DNA of 64,000 nt. Origin: Ahaetulla prasina. Taxonomy: Eukaryota > Chordata > Lepidosauria > Squamata > Colubridae. Shown one piece after another: positions 55,331-64,000 of this stretch. The notes beneath the pieces were generated by a model, which did no database searches, was not told the origin of the DNA, and was given only the letters and a program-made list of their open reading frames with translations. The stretch lies in NCBI RefSeq assembly GCF_028640845.1, contig NC_080540.1, positions 278,767,524-278,831,523 of the forward strand. Reading direction: 5' to 3'. The position numbers and the translations under genes are program-made. The number at the start of each line of letters is the position of its first letter. Position 1 is the stretch's first letter.

Positions 55331-56816
55331 TGTAGAGAGTGCCGTGGCGCGACAGCTGCCCCAACACCTGGATGAAGATGTCTATCTAGACCCGTTCCAG
55401 TCCGGCTTCCGACCCGGATACAGCACGGAGACAGCTTTGGTCGCATTGGTGGATGATCTCTGGAGGGCCAGGGACAAGGGATATTCCTCTGCCCTGGTCC
55501 TATTAGACCTCTCAGCGGCGTTCGATACCATCGATCATGGTATCCTGCTGCGCCGGTTGGAGGGATTGGGAGTGGGAGGCACCGTATATCGGTGGTTCTC
55601 CTCCTATCTCTCCGACCGGTCGCAGACGGTGTTGACAGGGGGGCAGAGGTCGACCGCGAGGGGCCTCACTTGTGGGGTCCCTCAGGGGTCGATTCTCTCG
55701 CCCCTGCTGTTCAACATCTACATGAAGCCGCTGGGTGAGATCATCAGTGGTTTCGGGGTGAGATACCAGCAGTACGCTGACGACACTCAGCTGTACTTTT
55801 CCACCCCGGACCACCCCAATGAAGCTGTTGAAGTGCTGTCCCGGTGTTTGGAGGCTGTACGGGTCTGGATGGGGAGAAACAGGCTCAAGCTTAATCCCTC
55901 CAAGACGGAGTGGCTGTGGATGCCGGCACCCCGATTCAGTCAGCTGCAGCCGCGGCTGGCTGTTGGGGGCGAGTTACTGGCCCCAAAGGATAGGGTGCGC
56001 AACTTGGGTGTCCTTCTGGATGATCGGCTGTCGTTTGACGATCATTTGACGGCCGTCTCTGGGTTCCACCAGGTTCGCCTGGTCCGGCAGTTGCGCCCCT
56101 TCCTTGATCGGGATGCCTTATGCACGGTCACTCATGCGCTCGTTACCTCTCGCTTGGATTACTGTAATGCTCTCTACATGGGGCTCCCCCTGAAGTGCGC
56201 TCGGAGGCTTCAGTTAGTCCAGAATGCAGCTGCGCGGGTGATAGAGGGAGCTACACGTAGCTCCCATGTAACACCGCTCCTGCGCAGACTGCACTGGCTG
56301 CCTGTGGCCTCCCGGGTGCACTTTAAGGTGTTGGTTATGACCTTTAAAGCGCTCCATGGCTTAGGACCTGGGTACTTACGGGACCGCCTGCTGTTACCAT
56401 ACGCCTCCCACCGACCCGTCGCTCCCACAGAGGGACTTCTCAGGGTGCCGTCCGCCAAACAATGTCGGCTGGCGGCCCCAGGAAGGGCCTTCTCTGTGGG
56501 GCTCCACACTCTGGAGCAGGCTTCCGGGCTTACGCCAAATTCCTGACCTTCGGACATTTCGTCGCGAACTCAAGACTCACCTTTTTATTCGCGCGGGGCT
56601 GGCTTAAATTGGGATTTTAAATTTTAAATTTATTAATTTTAAATGGGGTTTTAGTAGAGTAAATTTTAATCATTGGGCTAATTTAAATAAGTTTTTTAAA
56701 TTGGATTTTAAATTTGTATATTGTATTGCTGGTTTTTATTATGCCTGTACACCGCCCTGAGTCCTTCGGGAGAAGGGCGGTATAAAAATTAAATTAAATA
56801 AATAAATAAATAAATA
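55331..56816 (+). mobile_element. L2-group LINE, independent 5'-truncated copy 4
   Basis: Clearly diverged from copies 1-3 (many substitutions, different 3' UTR length), so this is a separate insertion. It is truncated at the start of RT. The 3' end reads CACCGCCCTGAGTCCTTCGG, then GAGAAGGGCGGTATAAAAAT and (AAAT)n (56787-56816). No convincing target duplication was found. Confidence 0.88.
55344..56546 (+). CDS. L2 LINE copy 4: reverse transcriptase (400-codon open frame)
   Basis: Open from MARQLPQHLDEDVYLDPFQS through SGFRPGYSTETALVALV, LSAAFDTIDHGILLRRLEG, GVPQGSILSPLLFNIYMKPL and YADDTQLYFS (YADD at 55773-55784) to LNPSKTEWLWMPA and NLGVLLDDRLSFDDHL. The frame ends near 56546 after a shift: downstream sequence to about 56605 still resembles FRRELKTHLF in another frame. 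A four-residue gap follows SFDDHLTAVS (GFHQVR). The endonuclease is absent, so it cannot move on its own. The ATG is an internal Met created at the truncation. Confidence 0.85.
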   Translation: MARQLPQHLDEDVYLDPFQSGFRPGYSTETALVALVDDLWRARDKGYSSALVLLDLSAAFDTIDHGILLRRLEGLGVGGTVYRWFSSYLSDRSQTVLTGGQRSTARGLTCGVPQGSILSPLLFNIYMKPLGEIISGFGVRYQQYADDTQLYFSTPDHPNEAVEVLSRCLEAVRVWMGRNRLKLNPSKTEWLWMPAPRFSQLQPRLAVGGELLAPKDRVRNLGVLLDDRLSFDDHLTAVSGFHQVRLVRQLRPFLDRDALCTVTHALVTSRLDYCNALYMGLPLKCARRLQLVQNAAARVIEGATRSSHVTPLLRRLHWLPVASRVHFKVLVMTFKALHGLGPGYLRDRLLLPYASHRPVAPTEGLLRVPSAKQCRLAAPGRAFSVGLHTLEQASGLTPNS

Positions 56817-57126
56817 ATGCACATTGCTTGATTGCTTTGAGCTCGAATGAACTTTTCACCTATTGATTGCCCTTTTCCGGAGTAGGACTGGAGAAAGATT
56901 ACTTTTTAAAAGCCAAGCCTGACATTTCAATCAAATATTTCGAACGTGAACACAATATCTCTTTCAGAAAGGGGGCACTCTGAGCCCACCCACTCCACTT
57001 CCTTTCGATTTATATAGGGATGGATGCAGACACTAACTGAATTTCACACCTCTTAAAATTGTATGATACAGCTATGAATGCTTTAGGATAAAGATATTCT
57101 AGAGCGGATATTTAGAAATAAAATTC
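56817..57126. other. No recognised feature
   Basis: Unique-looking. Confidence 0.35.
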
Positions 57127-57492
57127 ATTAGGTAAAAGTAAAGGTTCCCCTTGCACATATGTGCTAGTCATTCCCGACTCTAGGAGGCAGTGCTCATCTC
57201 CATTTCAAACCTGAAGAGCCAGCACTTTCTGAAGACGTCTCTGTGGTCATGTGGCCGGCATGACTAAACACCAAAGGCGCACGGAATGCTGTAACCTTCC
57301 CACCAAGGGTGGTCCCTATTTTTCTACTTGCATTTTTTACGTACTTTCAAACGACTAGGTTGGCAGAAGCTGGGACAAGTAATGGGAGCTCACTCTGTTA
57401 CATGGTATTGGGGATTTGAACCTCTGAACTGCCGACTTTTCGATCGACAAGCTCAGCATCTTAGCCACTGAGCCACCGTGTCCCTCTATTCA
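57127..57492 (-). mobile_element. ACA/Sauria-type SINE (tRNA-derived)
   Basis: On the minus strand it begins near 57492 with GGTGGCTCAGTGGCTAAGAT (A-box TGGCTCAGTGG) and has GAGGTTCAAATCCCC (B-box, about 57408-57422). It ends with GGGAACCTTTACTTTTACC (57130-57150), the ACCTTT-type tail of Sauria SINEs. Central blocks such as GGGACCACCCTTGGTGGGAA also fit. The family is specific to lizards and snakes and is mobilised by BovB. Confidence 0.9.
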
Positions 57493-57532
57493 TTCATTCA
57501 TAAAATTCACTACAAATGAATGAATTTTCCCT

Positions 57533-57544
57533 CTCAAATACATA
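57533..57544. other. 12-bp target duplication (left) of the L1 element
   Basis: CTCAAATACATA is exact here and at 60349-60360, on either side of 57545-60348. Confidence 0.88.
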
Positions 57545-57844
57545 TTTTTTTTGTTAAAAAAGTTTTACAAAATTTTTTTACCCATACATCCCCTTCTCTT
57601 CCCACCAACCCTCACCCTTTTCCCTCCCCCCTCCCCCCTTCACCCAATCCCTCCCCCCAAGACTTCCCAGAGCAATATACAGGGTATAATATCTAACAAT
57701 CATAAGCTAGAATACACAAACTATCCATTGACTCCCATCCATACCCTAGAACCTTAACTCCCCTTCTCCATAGTAAAGAAAAAGAAAAAGAAAAGAAAAT
57801 ATACAGTACATTCTATTCATTCATAGGCTATTTGATAGTTCTTA

Positions 57845-58035
57845 ATCTATAAACAATATTTGTTTTCAAAATAGTCAATCCATCTTCTCCTTTCCAATAT
57901 ACATCTTTCTTGTGGATAGTCTTTCTGGTATGCTGAGATTCCTGCCTTCTCCAATAAATTCATTGCTTTTAGCGTCCAGTCTTCAATGATAGGCAAATGT
58001 TCCATCTTCCAATATTGCACTGCCGGTAATCTAGC
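57845..58035 (-). pseudogene. L1 ORF2 C-terminal remnant
   Basis: The minus strand is open for about 62 codons ending in TAG near 57850: ARLPAVQYWKMEHLPIIEDW, then LLEKAGISAYQKDY and RRRWIDYFENKY. A region with K/R-W-K and IEEW before a Leu-rich helix is the usual end of vertebrate L1 ORF2 proteins after the RT. No RT or endonuclease motif was found between here and ORF1. Confidence 0.6.
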
Positions 58036-58039
58036 TACT

Positions 58040-58691
58040 AATATTTAATCTAAAATCAATTTACGCCCTTAAACATTATCTTCTTCTTCAAAATATTTTG
58101 TATAATCCAACAAATTTACATATCCATCATATATAATAATACATAGTATCAGCCCAACCAGATCTTCAACATTTAAGTTATAGTTTCAAATACATACACG
58201 CCAGTATTTAGAATCTAGATATCATCTCGTAGACATTTTACGAAGTTTTCCTCTTAAATTTTTAACTTATATACATTTAATATTTAGCCCAATTTCCCCT
58301 TTTATCATACAGTCCTTAACTAATTCCATTTCTTATTCTATTTTTATCAACACCTTATATAGCCCGTAATCAATTTTTATCCAGAATAACTTAGTTTTTA
58401 ACAAATCCACCATATATAATCAAGTAACATTACATTTAAATTCCAGATCATCTACGAAACATTTTATAAAACTTAATTAATTCCATTCCTTATTCTATTT
58501 TTATCAACACCTTATATTCCCAATTCAAATAATATTACTACAAATACTTCTTCACAATTTAAACACATACACAATACTTTTTAAATATATTCAAAAATTT
58601 CAGTTATGATTTTCCCTTTCCCATAAAAAGAAACTCTTTTCGCTTGATATTGCTGCTTCTTTATTCTTTGTTCTTTTCGTTTAATATCTGT
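58040..58691 (-). repeat. AT-rich ORF1-to-ORF2 remnant spacer with ~160-bp degenerate repeat
   Basis: The plus-strand phrase TTCTTATTCTATTTTTATCA / TCCTTATTCTATTTTTATCA followed by ACACCTTATAT occurs near 58331 and 58489. Preceding blocks (TCTCGTAGACATTTTACGAA and TCTACGAAACATTTTATAAA) recur in the same order, so an internal tandem duplication is likely. No RT motif seen. Confidence 0.65.
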
Positions 58692-59648
58692 TCAAATCAA
58701 TCTTTGCTCATTTAAATCCCCTAATTTTTCCAGTGTTTCTTCTTCAGCAATTACCATCCCAACTTTAAATTGTGTGTGCTTTACTTCCTTCTCCCACTTT
58801 TTTCCAATCTCTACTTCACTTGCCATCTTAACTTCTAGCTGTGGTGGACTTCCAGCCTTTAATACATTAGTATAAAAATCTCTTGCTTTAAAAACTGTGT
58901 TAAGATGATATTTTCCTCCTTTATAATTTACTGTTAATCTAGCTGGAACATCCCATCTATACTGCATCTGATGATTTCTAAGTTCATCCACCAAGAAAGT
59001 AAACTCCTTTCTAGATCTTAACATTTTAGGAGGAATTTCTCTGAACACTAACATCGCTTGTCCTGATATTTGAATTTTATTTTTATAAGATACTTGTAAA
59101 ATTTCATTCAGAATCTTCCTAGTTGTAAAATAGATAACAACATCTCTTGGTAACTGTCTCTGTCTGGCAACCCAGGAATTAACACGATAAATTTTTTCGA
59201 TTTGAGTTACAAATTCTGCTGGTTGTTCTCCAAATATATGTGCAAAAGCATCTGCAAAAATATCTTTTAGTTTCTCGTGCTTATTTTCTTTGAGACCTCT
59301 CATTCTCAGGGCAAACTCCATCGATCTATATTGCAACAAAAATAACTCTTCGTCTACCCTGTTCATCTTTGTCTGAACCTCCTCTATTTTATTTTCCAAA
59401 TTCACATTAGCTTGATTAATTTCTTCCACTCTTCCATCCAACTGAACCGTGTAATCAAATAATCTTTGAAATATTGCCACCACATCTTCCCTTACATCCT
59501 TATTCCTAGTTTCAATAATGTCTTTTATTTGAGATATTTCCTCTTCAAGCTCCGTAAATTTTTGATCTATAACAGAGGTTTGAAAGTCTAGAGCTTCTTC
59601 TAAAAGACCTTTTAAAAATTCCTTCAAATCTTCTTGTAGTTTTTGCAT
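58692..59648 (-). CDS. L1 ORF1 protein (RNA-binding chaperone), intact 318 aa
   Basis: The ATG at 59648 starts MQKLQEDLKEFLKGLLEEAL. Residues about 1-110 are heptad-rich (Leu, Ile, Val at a/d spacing with Glu/Lys) and predict a coiled coil for trimerisation. Residues about 110-200 fit an RRM-like domain (LQYRSMEFALRMRGLKEN). Residues about 200-290 fit the C-terminal domain (PRDVVIYFTTRK, VFREIPPKMLRSRKEF, ARLTVNYKGGKYHLNTVFKA). A stop TGA is at 58694-58692. Length and order match L1 ORF1p (Transposase_22). The intact frame implies recent activity or selection on ORF1 function. The partner ORF2 is missing. Confidence 0.88.
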   Translation of the reverse strand: MQKLQEDLKEFLKGLLEEALDFQTSVIDQKFTELEEEISQIKDIIETRNKDVREDVVAIFQRLFDYTVQLDGRVEEINQANVNLENKIEEVQTKMNRVDEELFLLQYRSMEFALRMRGLKENKHEKLKDIFADAFAHIFGEQPAEFVTQIEKIYRVNSWVARQRQLPRDVVIYFTTRKILNEILQVSYKNKIQISGQAMLVFREIPPKMLRSRKEFTFLVDELRNHQMQYRWDVPARLTVNYKGGKYHLNTVFKARDFYTNVLKAGSPPQLEVKMASEVEIGKKWEKEVKHTQFKVGMVIAEEETLEKLGDLNEQRLI

Positions 59649-60348
59649 TTAAACTGACAAAGTCCCAACATCCTTAATAACACCAAGCTTTGTTTGCTTA
59701 GAAGCCATTTTTCACTTTAATTTTATACCTTACAACCGTCTCAATAAGTTCAAAAAATCTTCAAATCTTGTCATAAACTCTGTATTTGGGTTAGGTAAAT
59801 CAATTCTATAGTCCTTCCACTTTTCACTTTAAAATCTCTTCATGTAAATGTAAAATCCAGCAAATTTAAAGAAGACTGAGAGTGCAACAATGTTAACAAA
59901 TACTTCCTTAAGTTTCACTTTCACACCCTTTTAAGTGAGGCGCCATTTCCTTTTTTCTTCTTGAATACAATCCGGGAACGGAGTTAAGCTCTGGTACTTG
60001 CCATTGCCAGCACTCCTGTCATTGCTCTGTCTGCTTTAATCAAGTTAAATCTTCATCTTGAAGCAGAGGTGTTCGTAGTGTTTTGTTCTGCTTAAAAGCA
60101 AAAATGTCCCGAATCCGGAGCACTGTTGGGCTTTCCAGGGAGCTCTCACCCTTCTAGCCCCAGAATTGTTCCTGGGGCTTTTTGGGGAGCTCTACCTCTA
60201 CCCAATTGCTCACCTTTCCCTCTTCTCCCAAGGGAAAGGTTTCCGAGCCGCCAGACAGCTGATTTTCGCTGTCTGAATGGCTGTACGTGATCGCGGGGCT
60301 GGCGGTCTGAAAAGACCGTCTTCAACACCTACGGTGCCACCGGAAGTG
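59649..60348 (-). promoter_or_regulatory. L1 5' region (putative internal promoter)
   Basis: GC-rich part 60130-60348 with AGGGAAAGGTG and CAGCCCCGCGATC motifs and a CACTTCCGGTGG start, then an AT-rich leader. L1 elements are transcribed from such a 5' UTR. No promoter element was proven here. Confidence 0.5.
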
Positions 60349-60360
60349 CTCAAATACATA

Positions 60361-60758
60361 ATTTGACAGAGAAATACCTTCAACAAATAGATATATTTGA
60401 AATAAATTTTTCACATGGGCATTCTCAAAATGCACCTAAATGCAGAAATGAGATCACACAAGCTAATATATAAACAGATGTGAAGCTGATAAGGTGAAGA
60501 AATAGAGTCATGTACTCATCACTATCAGGATGAATCAGATGCTGAAATCTCCAGGTTCAAACATGTAGAAATTCTATCCTTTCACAACATTTCCATGGCT
60601 TTGGAACATGCATGAAAATACTTCATTAGCTTTAAATAAAATAAAAAAATAATGTTGGATTTTTCTCATTATTTAAACCAATTAATTTAAAATTTGTTTA
60701 AATTGTTTACATTTAAATTATTTTAAAAAATTAAAATGTTTACTGGAACTATTTAAGA
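60361..60758. other. No recognised feature
   Basis: AT-rich unique-looking DNA. Confidence 0.35.
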
Positions 60759-60878
60759 CAGGAGTGTCCAACCTTGCAACTTTAAGACTTGTGGACTTCT
60801 CAACTCCCAGAATCTGGCTGAGGAATTCTGGGAGTTGAAGTCCACAGGTCTTAAAGTTGCTAAGGTTGGACATCCCTG
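60759..60878. mobile_element. Hairpin hAT MITE (120 bp)
   Basis: CAGGAGTGTCCAACCTTGCA...GGTTGGACATCCCTG. Flanks ATTTAAGA and ATTTAAAG match 6/8. Confidence 0.85.
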
Positions 60879-61568
60879 ATTTAAAGGATGTGGATAGCTC
60901 AGATTGAATAAGGCAAACAAAATCGATCCTAACAGATAGTTGTACACCCTCTCATATATTATAACTTGCAATCCCTTAAAAAAATAAAAAATTGTCTGAG
61001 AGAGTTAAAAAAAATACTGATAGATGTTTCCTCGTTCTATCCAGATAAAATTACCATGACTTTAATATTAACCCATTCACATAGAGACACACAAACATTT
61101 TAAGTTTAACATGGTCAAATCAGTTTTATCACAAAAACAGTGGTGGGATTTTTTTCAACAGTTACTGGAGAAGATCAAATGTTCCCTCTAACAATGAAAG
61201 AGCCCATAAGCATGAGCTACGTGGACATTAATAACATATCCATTCTAATTTTCCTGGATACACTCAAGTTTCTTAATTTAAATGGAGCAGAACATTTTTG
61301 AAGGGGAAAAAAAGGCATAAAGTTGACAAAAACATAATTTATAGGATTGTGGTGAGGATCAGAATATTTCTTTAATTAATTTATGAATTGTAACCTCCAT
61401 CTACCTCATGTGCAGAACAGTGTAGTATTAATATTGTCAACTAACAATTAGACCACCAAAACTCATCTAAAATGGAGTTTTGACAAAATCCAATCAAATA
61501 CAGCTCTATCCTATTTTCTTCTTAATATTTAACATTAACTTGGATTGTCCCCAAATATGCTTTTTCAA
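60879..61568. other. No recognised feature
   Basis: AT-rich unique-looking DNA. Confidence 0.35.
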
Positions 61569-61807
61569 GAGACAACTGGACTTTCTGGCTTTTCTTTGAA
61601 GATGTTATGCTTCTCATCCAAGAAGCTTCTTTAACTCTGTAACATGCATAGCTAAATGTCTATGGAGATTCTCAGTCATCCAGGTCATTGTTGTCCTTCT
61701 TGGATGAGAAGTGAAACATCTTCAAAGAAAAACCAGACGGTCCAATTGCCTCTTTAAAAAGCATCTTTGGGGCAACCATGACCTGAATGACTGAGAATCT
61801 CCATAGA
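61569..61807. repeat. Interleaved inverted repeats A-B-A'-B' (pseudoknot order)
   Basis: Arm A (61569-61625) is complementary to A' (61697-61753) over about 58 bp with few mismatches (core CTTCTCATCCAAGAAG/CTTCTTGGATGAGAAG). Arm B (61659-61688, TATGGAGATTCTCAGTCATC) is complementary to B' (61778-61807) with one mismatch. The order A, B, A', B' is that of an H-type pseudoknot. It resembles a noncoding part of a dispersed reptile/fish repeat, possibly a Penelope-like element, but this is unproven. Confidence 0.85.
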
Positions 61808-62023
61808 AAATTAACTTGGATTGTTCACTTTCCATTTTTTTTATTTCATAAAAAGCTCTTATGAGTTTGTCTTTACTTTCAGTTCACAAAGTTGTGCCAT
61901 CAGTGTTCCCCACAGTATCAATGGTTCAACTACCATGTTTGACTCCATTCAACTGAACCATTTTTCTTGTTTACGTTAAATGGATATGGAGACACAATAT
62001 ATTTTTCTTTTCTTATTCTAAAC

Positions 62024-62188
62024 CAGTGGTGGGTTGCTACCGGTTTGCCCGATTTGGGCGAACCAGTAGCAGCAGCGATGGGAGGCTCCACCCACATGCC
62101 CAGACATCATCAAATACGCTCTGCGCATGCGCAGAAGGGGCGCACATACGAGCGAACCAGTAGCAAAGGTAAGTGAAACTCACCACTG
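62024..62188. mobile_element. hAT MITE (165 bp), perfect 8-bp TSD TTCTAAAC
   Basis: CAGTGGTGGGTTGCTACCGG...GTGAAACTCACCACTG. TTCTAAAC is exact at 62016-62023 and 62189-62196. CpG-rich (CTCTGCGCATGCGCAGAAGG). Confidence 0.95.
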
Positions 62189-62509
62189 TTCTAAACCAGT
62201 TTGTTTCTCTAAATTTATGTCTTACAGGAGCTTCTTCTATGTTGCAAAGCTTATTTCCTATATTCATGTCTCATTCTGATGTGAATGAGGGCTCTGTTGT
62301 CATAAAAAATGAAGCAAAGATAAACTTGTTTCTTGTATTCACTTGCATTTCCCTGCATTTATTTTATGCTAGTAACTTAATTTCATCTATCTTACATTAG
62401 TTCCTTTGGTACTTCTGTGTGTATGGATTCTATTCTTTTTTTTATATAAGATATTAAGCAATGGTTTGTTAATATGAGCATTTTTTTTCCTGACTCCCAT
62501 CTTTAATAT

Positions 62510-62700
62510 TAACAGAATAACAGAATGACATAGTTGGAAGGGGCCTTGGAGGTCTTCTAGTCAACCCCAAAGCTCAAGCAAGAGACCCTATAACATTTTG
62601 GACAAATGGCTGTCCAGTTTCTTCTTAAAAACCTCCAGTGAAAGAGCATCCACAACTTCTGAAGGTGAGCTGTTCCACTGGTTAATTACTGTAAGTACTG
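62510..62700 (-). mobile_element. CR1 LINE 3' fragment
   Basis: AACAGAATAACAGAATGACA tail, then TAGTTGGAAGGGGCCTTGGA, GGTCTTCTAGTC and CTGTTCCACTGGTTAATTAC. Same family as 13375 and 38290. Confidence 0.8.
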
Positions 62701-62838
62701 ATTTTTCCCCCATCAATTCTAGGACAATTTTGTTTCATTGTTTGTGGTTATCACTGACTCCTCTTTTCCTACAGATTTGAACAATTCAGAGGATATGTTA
62801 TCAGTCCTTGGCTTTTGCCTTTGGGGATTGCACTTTTT

Positions 62839-63555
62839 GGGTGAAGGAGGAAAGTGCAAAAGTTGGCTTGAAACTCAACATTAAGAAAACTAATATCATG
62901 ACATCCAGCCCTCTCAATGCCTGGTAAATAGATGGGGAAGAAATGGAGGTAGTGACAGATTTTATTTTCCTGGGCTCCAAGATCATCGCAGATGGGCACT
63001 GCAGCCAAGAAATTAAAAGATGCTTGCTCCTGGGGAGGAAAGCTATGGCAAAGCTAGAGAGCATACTAAAAAGCAGAGACATCACCCTGCCAACGAAAGT
63101 GCATATAGTCAAGGCTATGGTTTTCCAGTTGCAATGTATGGCTGTAAAAGTTGGACCGTAAGAAAGGCTGAGCACCAAAGAATTGAGGCCTTTGAACTAT
63201 GGTGCTGGAGAAGACTCCTGCGAGTCCCTTGGACTGCAAGGCGATCAAACCGGTAAGTCCTAGAGGAGATAAACCCTGACTGCTCTCTAGAAGGCCAGAT
63301 CCTGAAGATGAAACTGAAATACTTTGGCCACCTAATGAGAAGGAAGGACTCACTTGAGAAGAACCTAATGCTGGGAAAGATTGAGGGCAAAAGAAGAAGG
63401 GGACGACAGAGAATTATGTGGCTGGATGGAGTCACTGAAGCAGTCTGCCTGAGCTTAAATGGACTCCGGGGGATGGTAGAGAACAGGAAGGCCTGGAGGA
63501 ACATTGTCCATGGGGTTGTGATGTGTCAGACATGACTTCAAAACTAACAACAACA
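62839..63555 (+). pseudogene. BovB (RTE) LINE, 5'-truncated RT C-terminus and 3' end, with 12-bp TSD
   Basis: Begins in the RT C-terminal half (KVGLKLNIKKT-like reading), then VVTDFIFLGSKIIADGHCSQ, HIVKAMVFQ, YGCKSWTVRKAEHQRIEAFE, LRVPWTARRSNR, MKLKYFGHLMRRKDSLEKNL and MWLDGVTEAV, ending at CAACAACA. Frames shift near 62923, 63125 and 63255. The exact direct repeat ATTGCACTTTTT flanks it (62827-62838, 63556-63567), showing a genuine 5'-truncated target-primed insertion. Confidence 0.9.
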
Positions 63556-63567
63556 ATTGCACTTTTT

Positions 63568-64000
63568 AGCAAAGTCCACTCCTGAATATGTTGTTATTTC
63601 TCCAAATGATCTTATCCTACTGTCATTCTATCATCCTATTTGCAAAGGGCTTTATACGGCATTTATGGTACCTCTTCCTTTAACTTCTGTGGCCTCTATT
63701 AGACCACGTCTGTGATTTTTCTTGAATTGTCTGACCTTCTTAGCTGTAATAATAATCCTACGATTTCTCTGACACGCTTGCAGACGCAGCCATCAACGTA
63801 TTTCCTTTTGGTGTAAGCAACACTGAGCAGACCGCAGAAAAGGAGCAGGATAGACTAAGCCAAAGAAATTAAAGACTTGAGATAAGAAAAAGAAAAGGAA
63901 ACACAGTTAAAACTAGTTGACGTGATTTCTATGATCTTATTAAAAATATCTCTCATTTCCTTTTTTGTGATTTTTCCCTCAGTTTGTTGACGTGCTTTCC
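63568..64000. other. No recognised feature
   Basis: Unique-looking DNA to the window end. Confidence 0.35.

Larger units (their letters stand above)
57545..60348 (-). mobile_element. L1-lineage element lacking most of ORF2 (HAL1-like), 2804 bp
   Basis: Minus-strand order: GC-rich 5' region starting near 60348 with CACTTCCGGTGGCACC, ORF1 (59648-58692), about 670 bp of AT-rich noncoding DNA with an internal degenerate repeat, a 62-codon ORF2 C-terminal remnant, a G-rich polypurine 3' UTR (57597-57660 on the plus strand is C-rich), and a poly-A end (TTTTTTTT on the plus strand, 57545-57552). The 12-bp target duplication proves a single retrotransposition event. The ORF2 loss therefore precedes this insertion or is original to the element. 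Confidence 0.85.

Noticed and set aside
58692..59648. Host coiled-coil gene
   Set aside because: The coiled coil, RRM-like and C-terminal blocks match L1 ORF1p, and the insertion has poly-A and a target duplication.

Overview
This window looks like intergenic or intronic DNA of a squamate reptile, most likely a snake. No host protein-coding exon, tRNA or rRNA gene could be supported. The clade call rests on the repeat mix: BovB (RTE) LINE fragments, an ACA/Sauria-type tRNA SINE, L2- and CR1-group LINEs, and many copies of a CR1/L3-like LINE 3' end that run straight into (ATTCT)n microsatellites, a hallmark of snake genomes. Non-autonomous hAT elements with 8-bp target-site duplications (TSDs) are also abundant. 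Family names come from recognising motifs and ends by eye; no database search was possible.

Layout. 1-7.2 kb: the C-terminal part of a non-LTR reverse transcriptase at the left edge, a probable solo LTR (1563-2126), an L3-like LINE tail with (ATTCT)n, a SINE split by a hAT MITE, a compound pentanucleotide repeat, and another hAT MITE. 7.25-13 kb: a young Ty3/gypsy element (7819-12556; 287-bp LTRs with one mismatch, 5-bp TSD) inside a minus-strand L3-like LINE. 13.4-15.9 kb: two BovB pieces separated by a CR1 3' end with a (TTATG)n tail. 17-28 kb: hairpin MITEs, SINEs, L3 tails, and a hAT element holding two other hAT elements (26361-27096).

28.8-53.8 kb is the most structured part. One L2-group LINE insertion appears three times because two tandem duplications overlap: a ~4.7-kb one (28824-33527 / 33528-38219) joined inside hairpin MITE copies, and a ~9.28-kb one (35178-44456 / 44457-53743) joined at an 11-bp microhomology. 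Copies are nearly identical, differing mainly by homopolymer indels plus a few substitutions, so both real recent duplication and assembly error must be considered.

53.9-64 kb: hAT MITEs, an independent 5'-truncated L2 LINE with a 400-codon RT frame, a Sauria-type SINE, and a complete 2.8-kb L1-lineage insertion (57545-60348; 12-bp TSD). The L1 insertion carries an intact 318-aa ORF1 but only a ~62-codon C-terminal remnant of ORF2, a half-L1 (HAL1-like) architecture. To its right are an interleaved inverted repeat (A-B-A'-B'), a 165-bp hAT MITE with perfect TSD, a CR1 fragment and a 5'-truncated BovB with a 12-bp TSD.

Functionally the window shows autonomous LINEs beside SINEs that share their 3' ends (BovB with the Sauria SINE, L2 with an L2-tailed SINE, CR1 with a CR1-tailed SINE), plus LINE tails that grow into pentanucleotide microsatellites.
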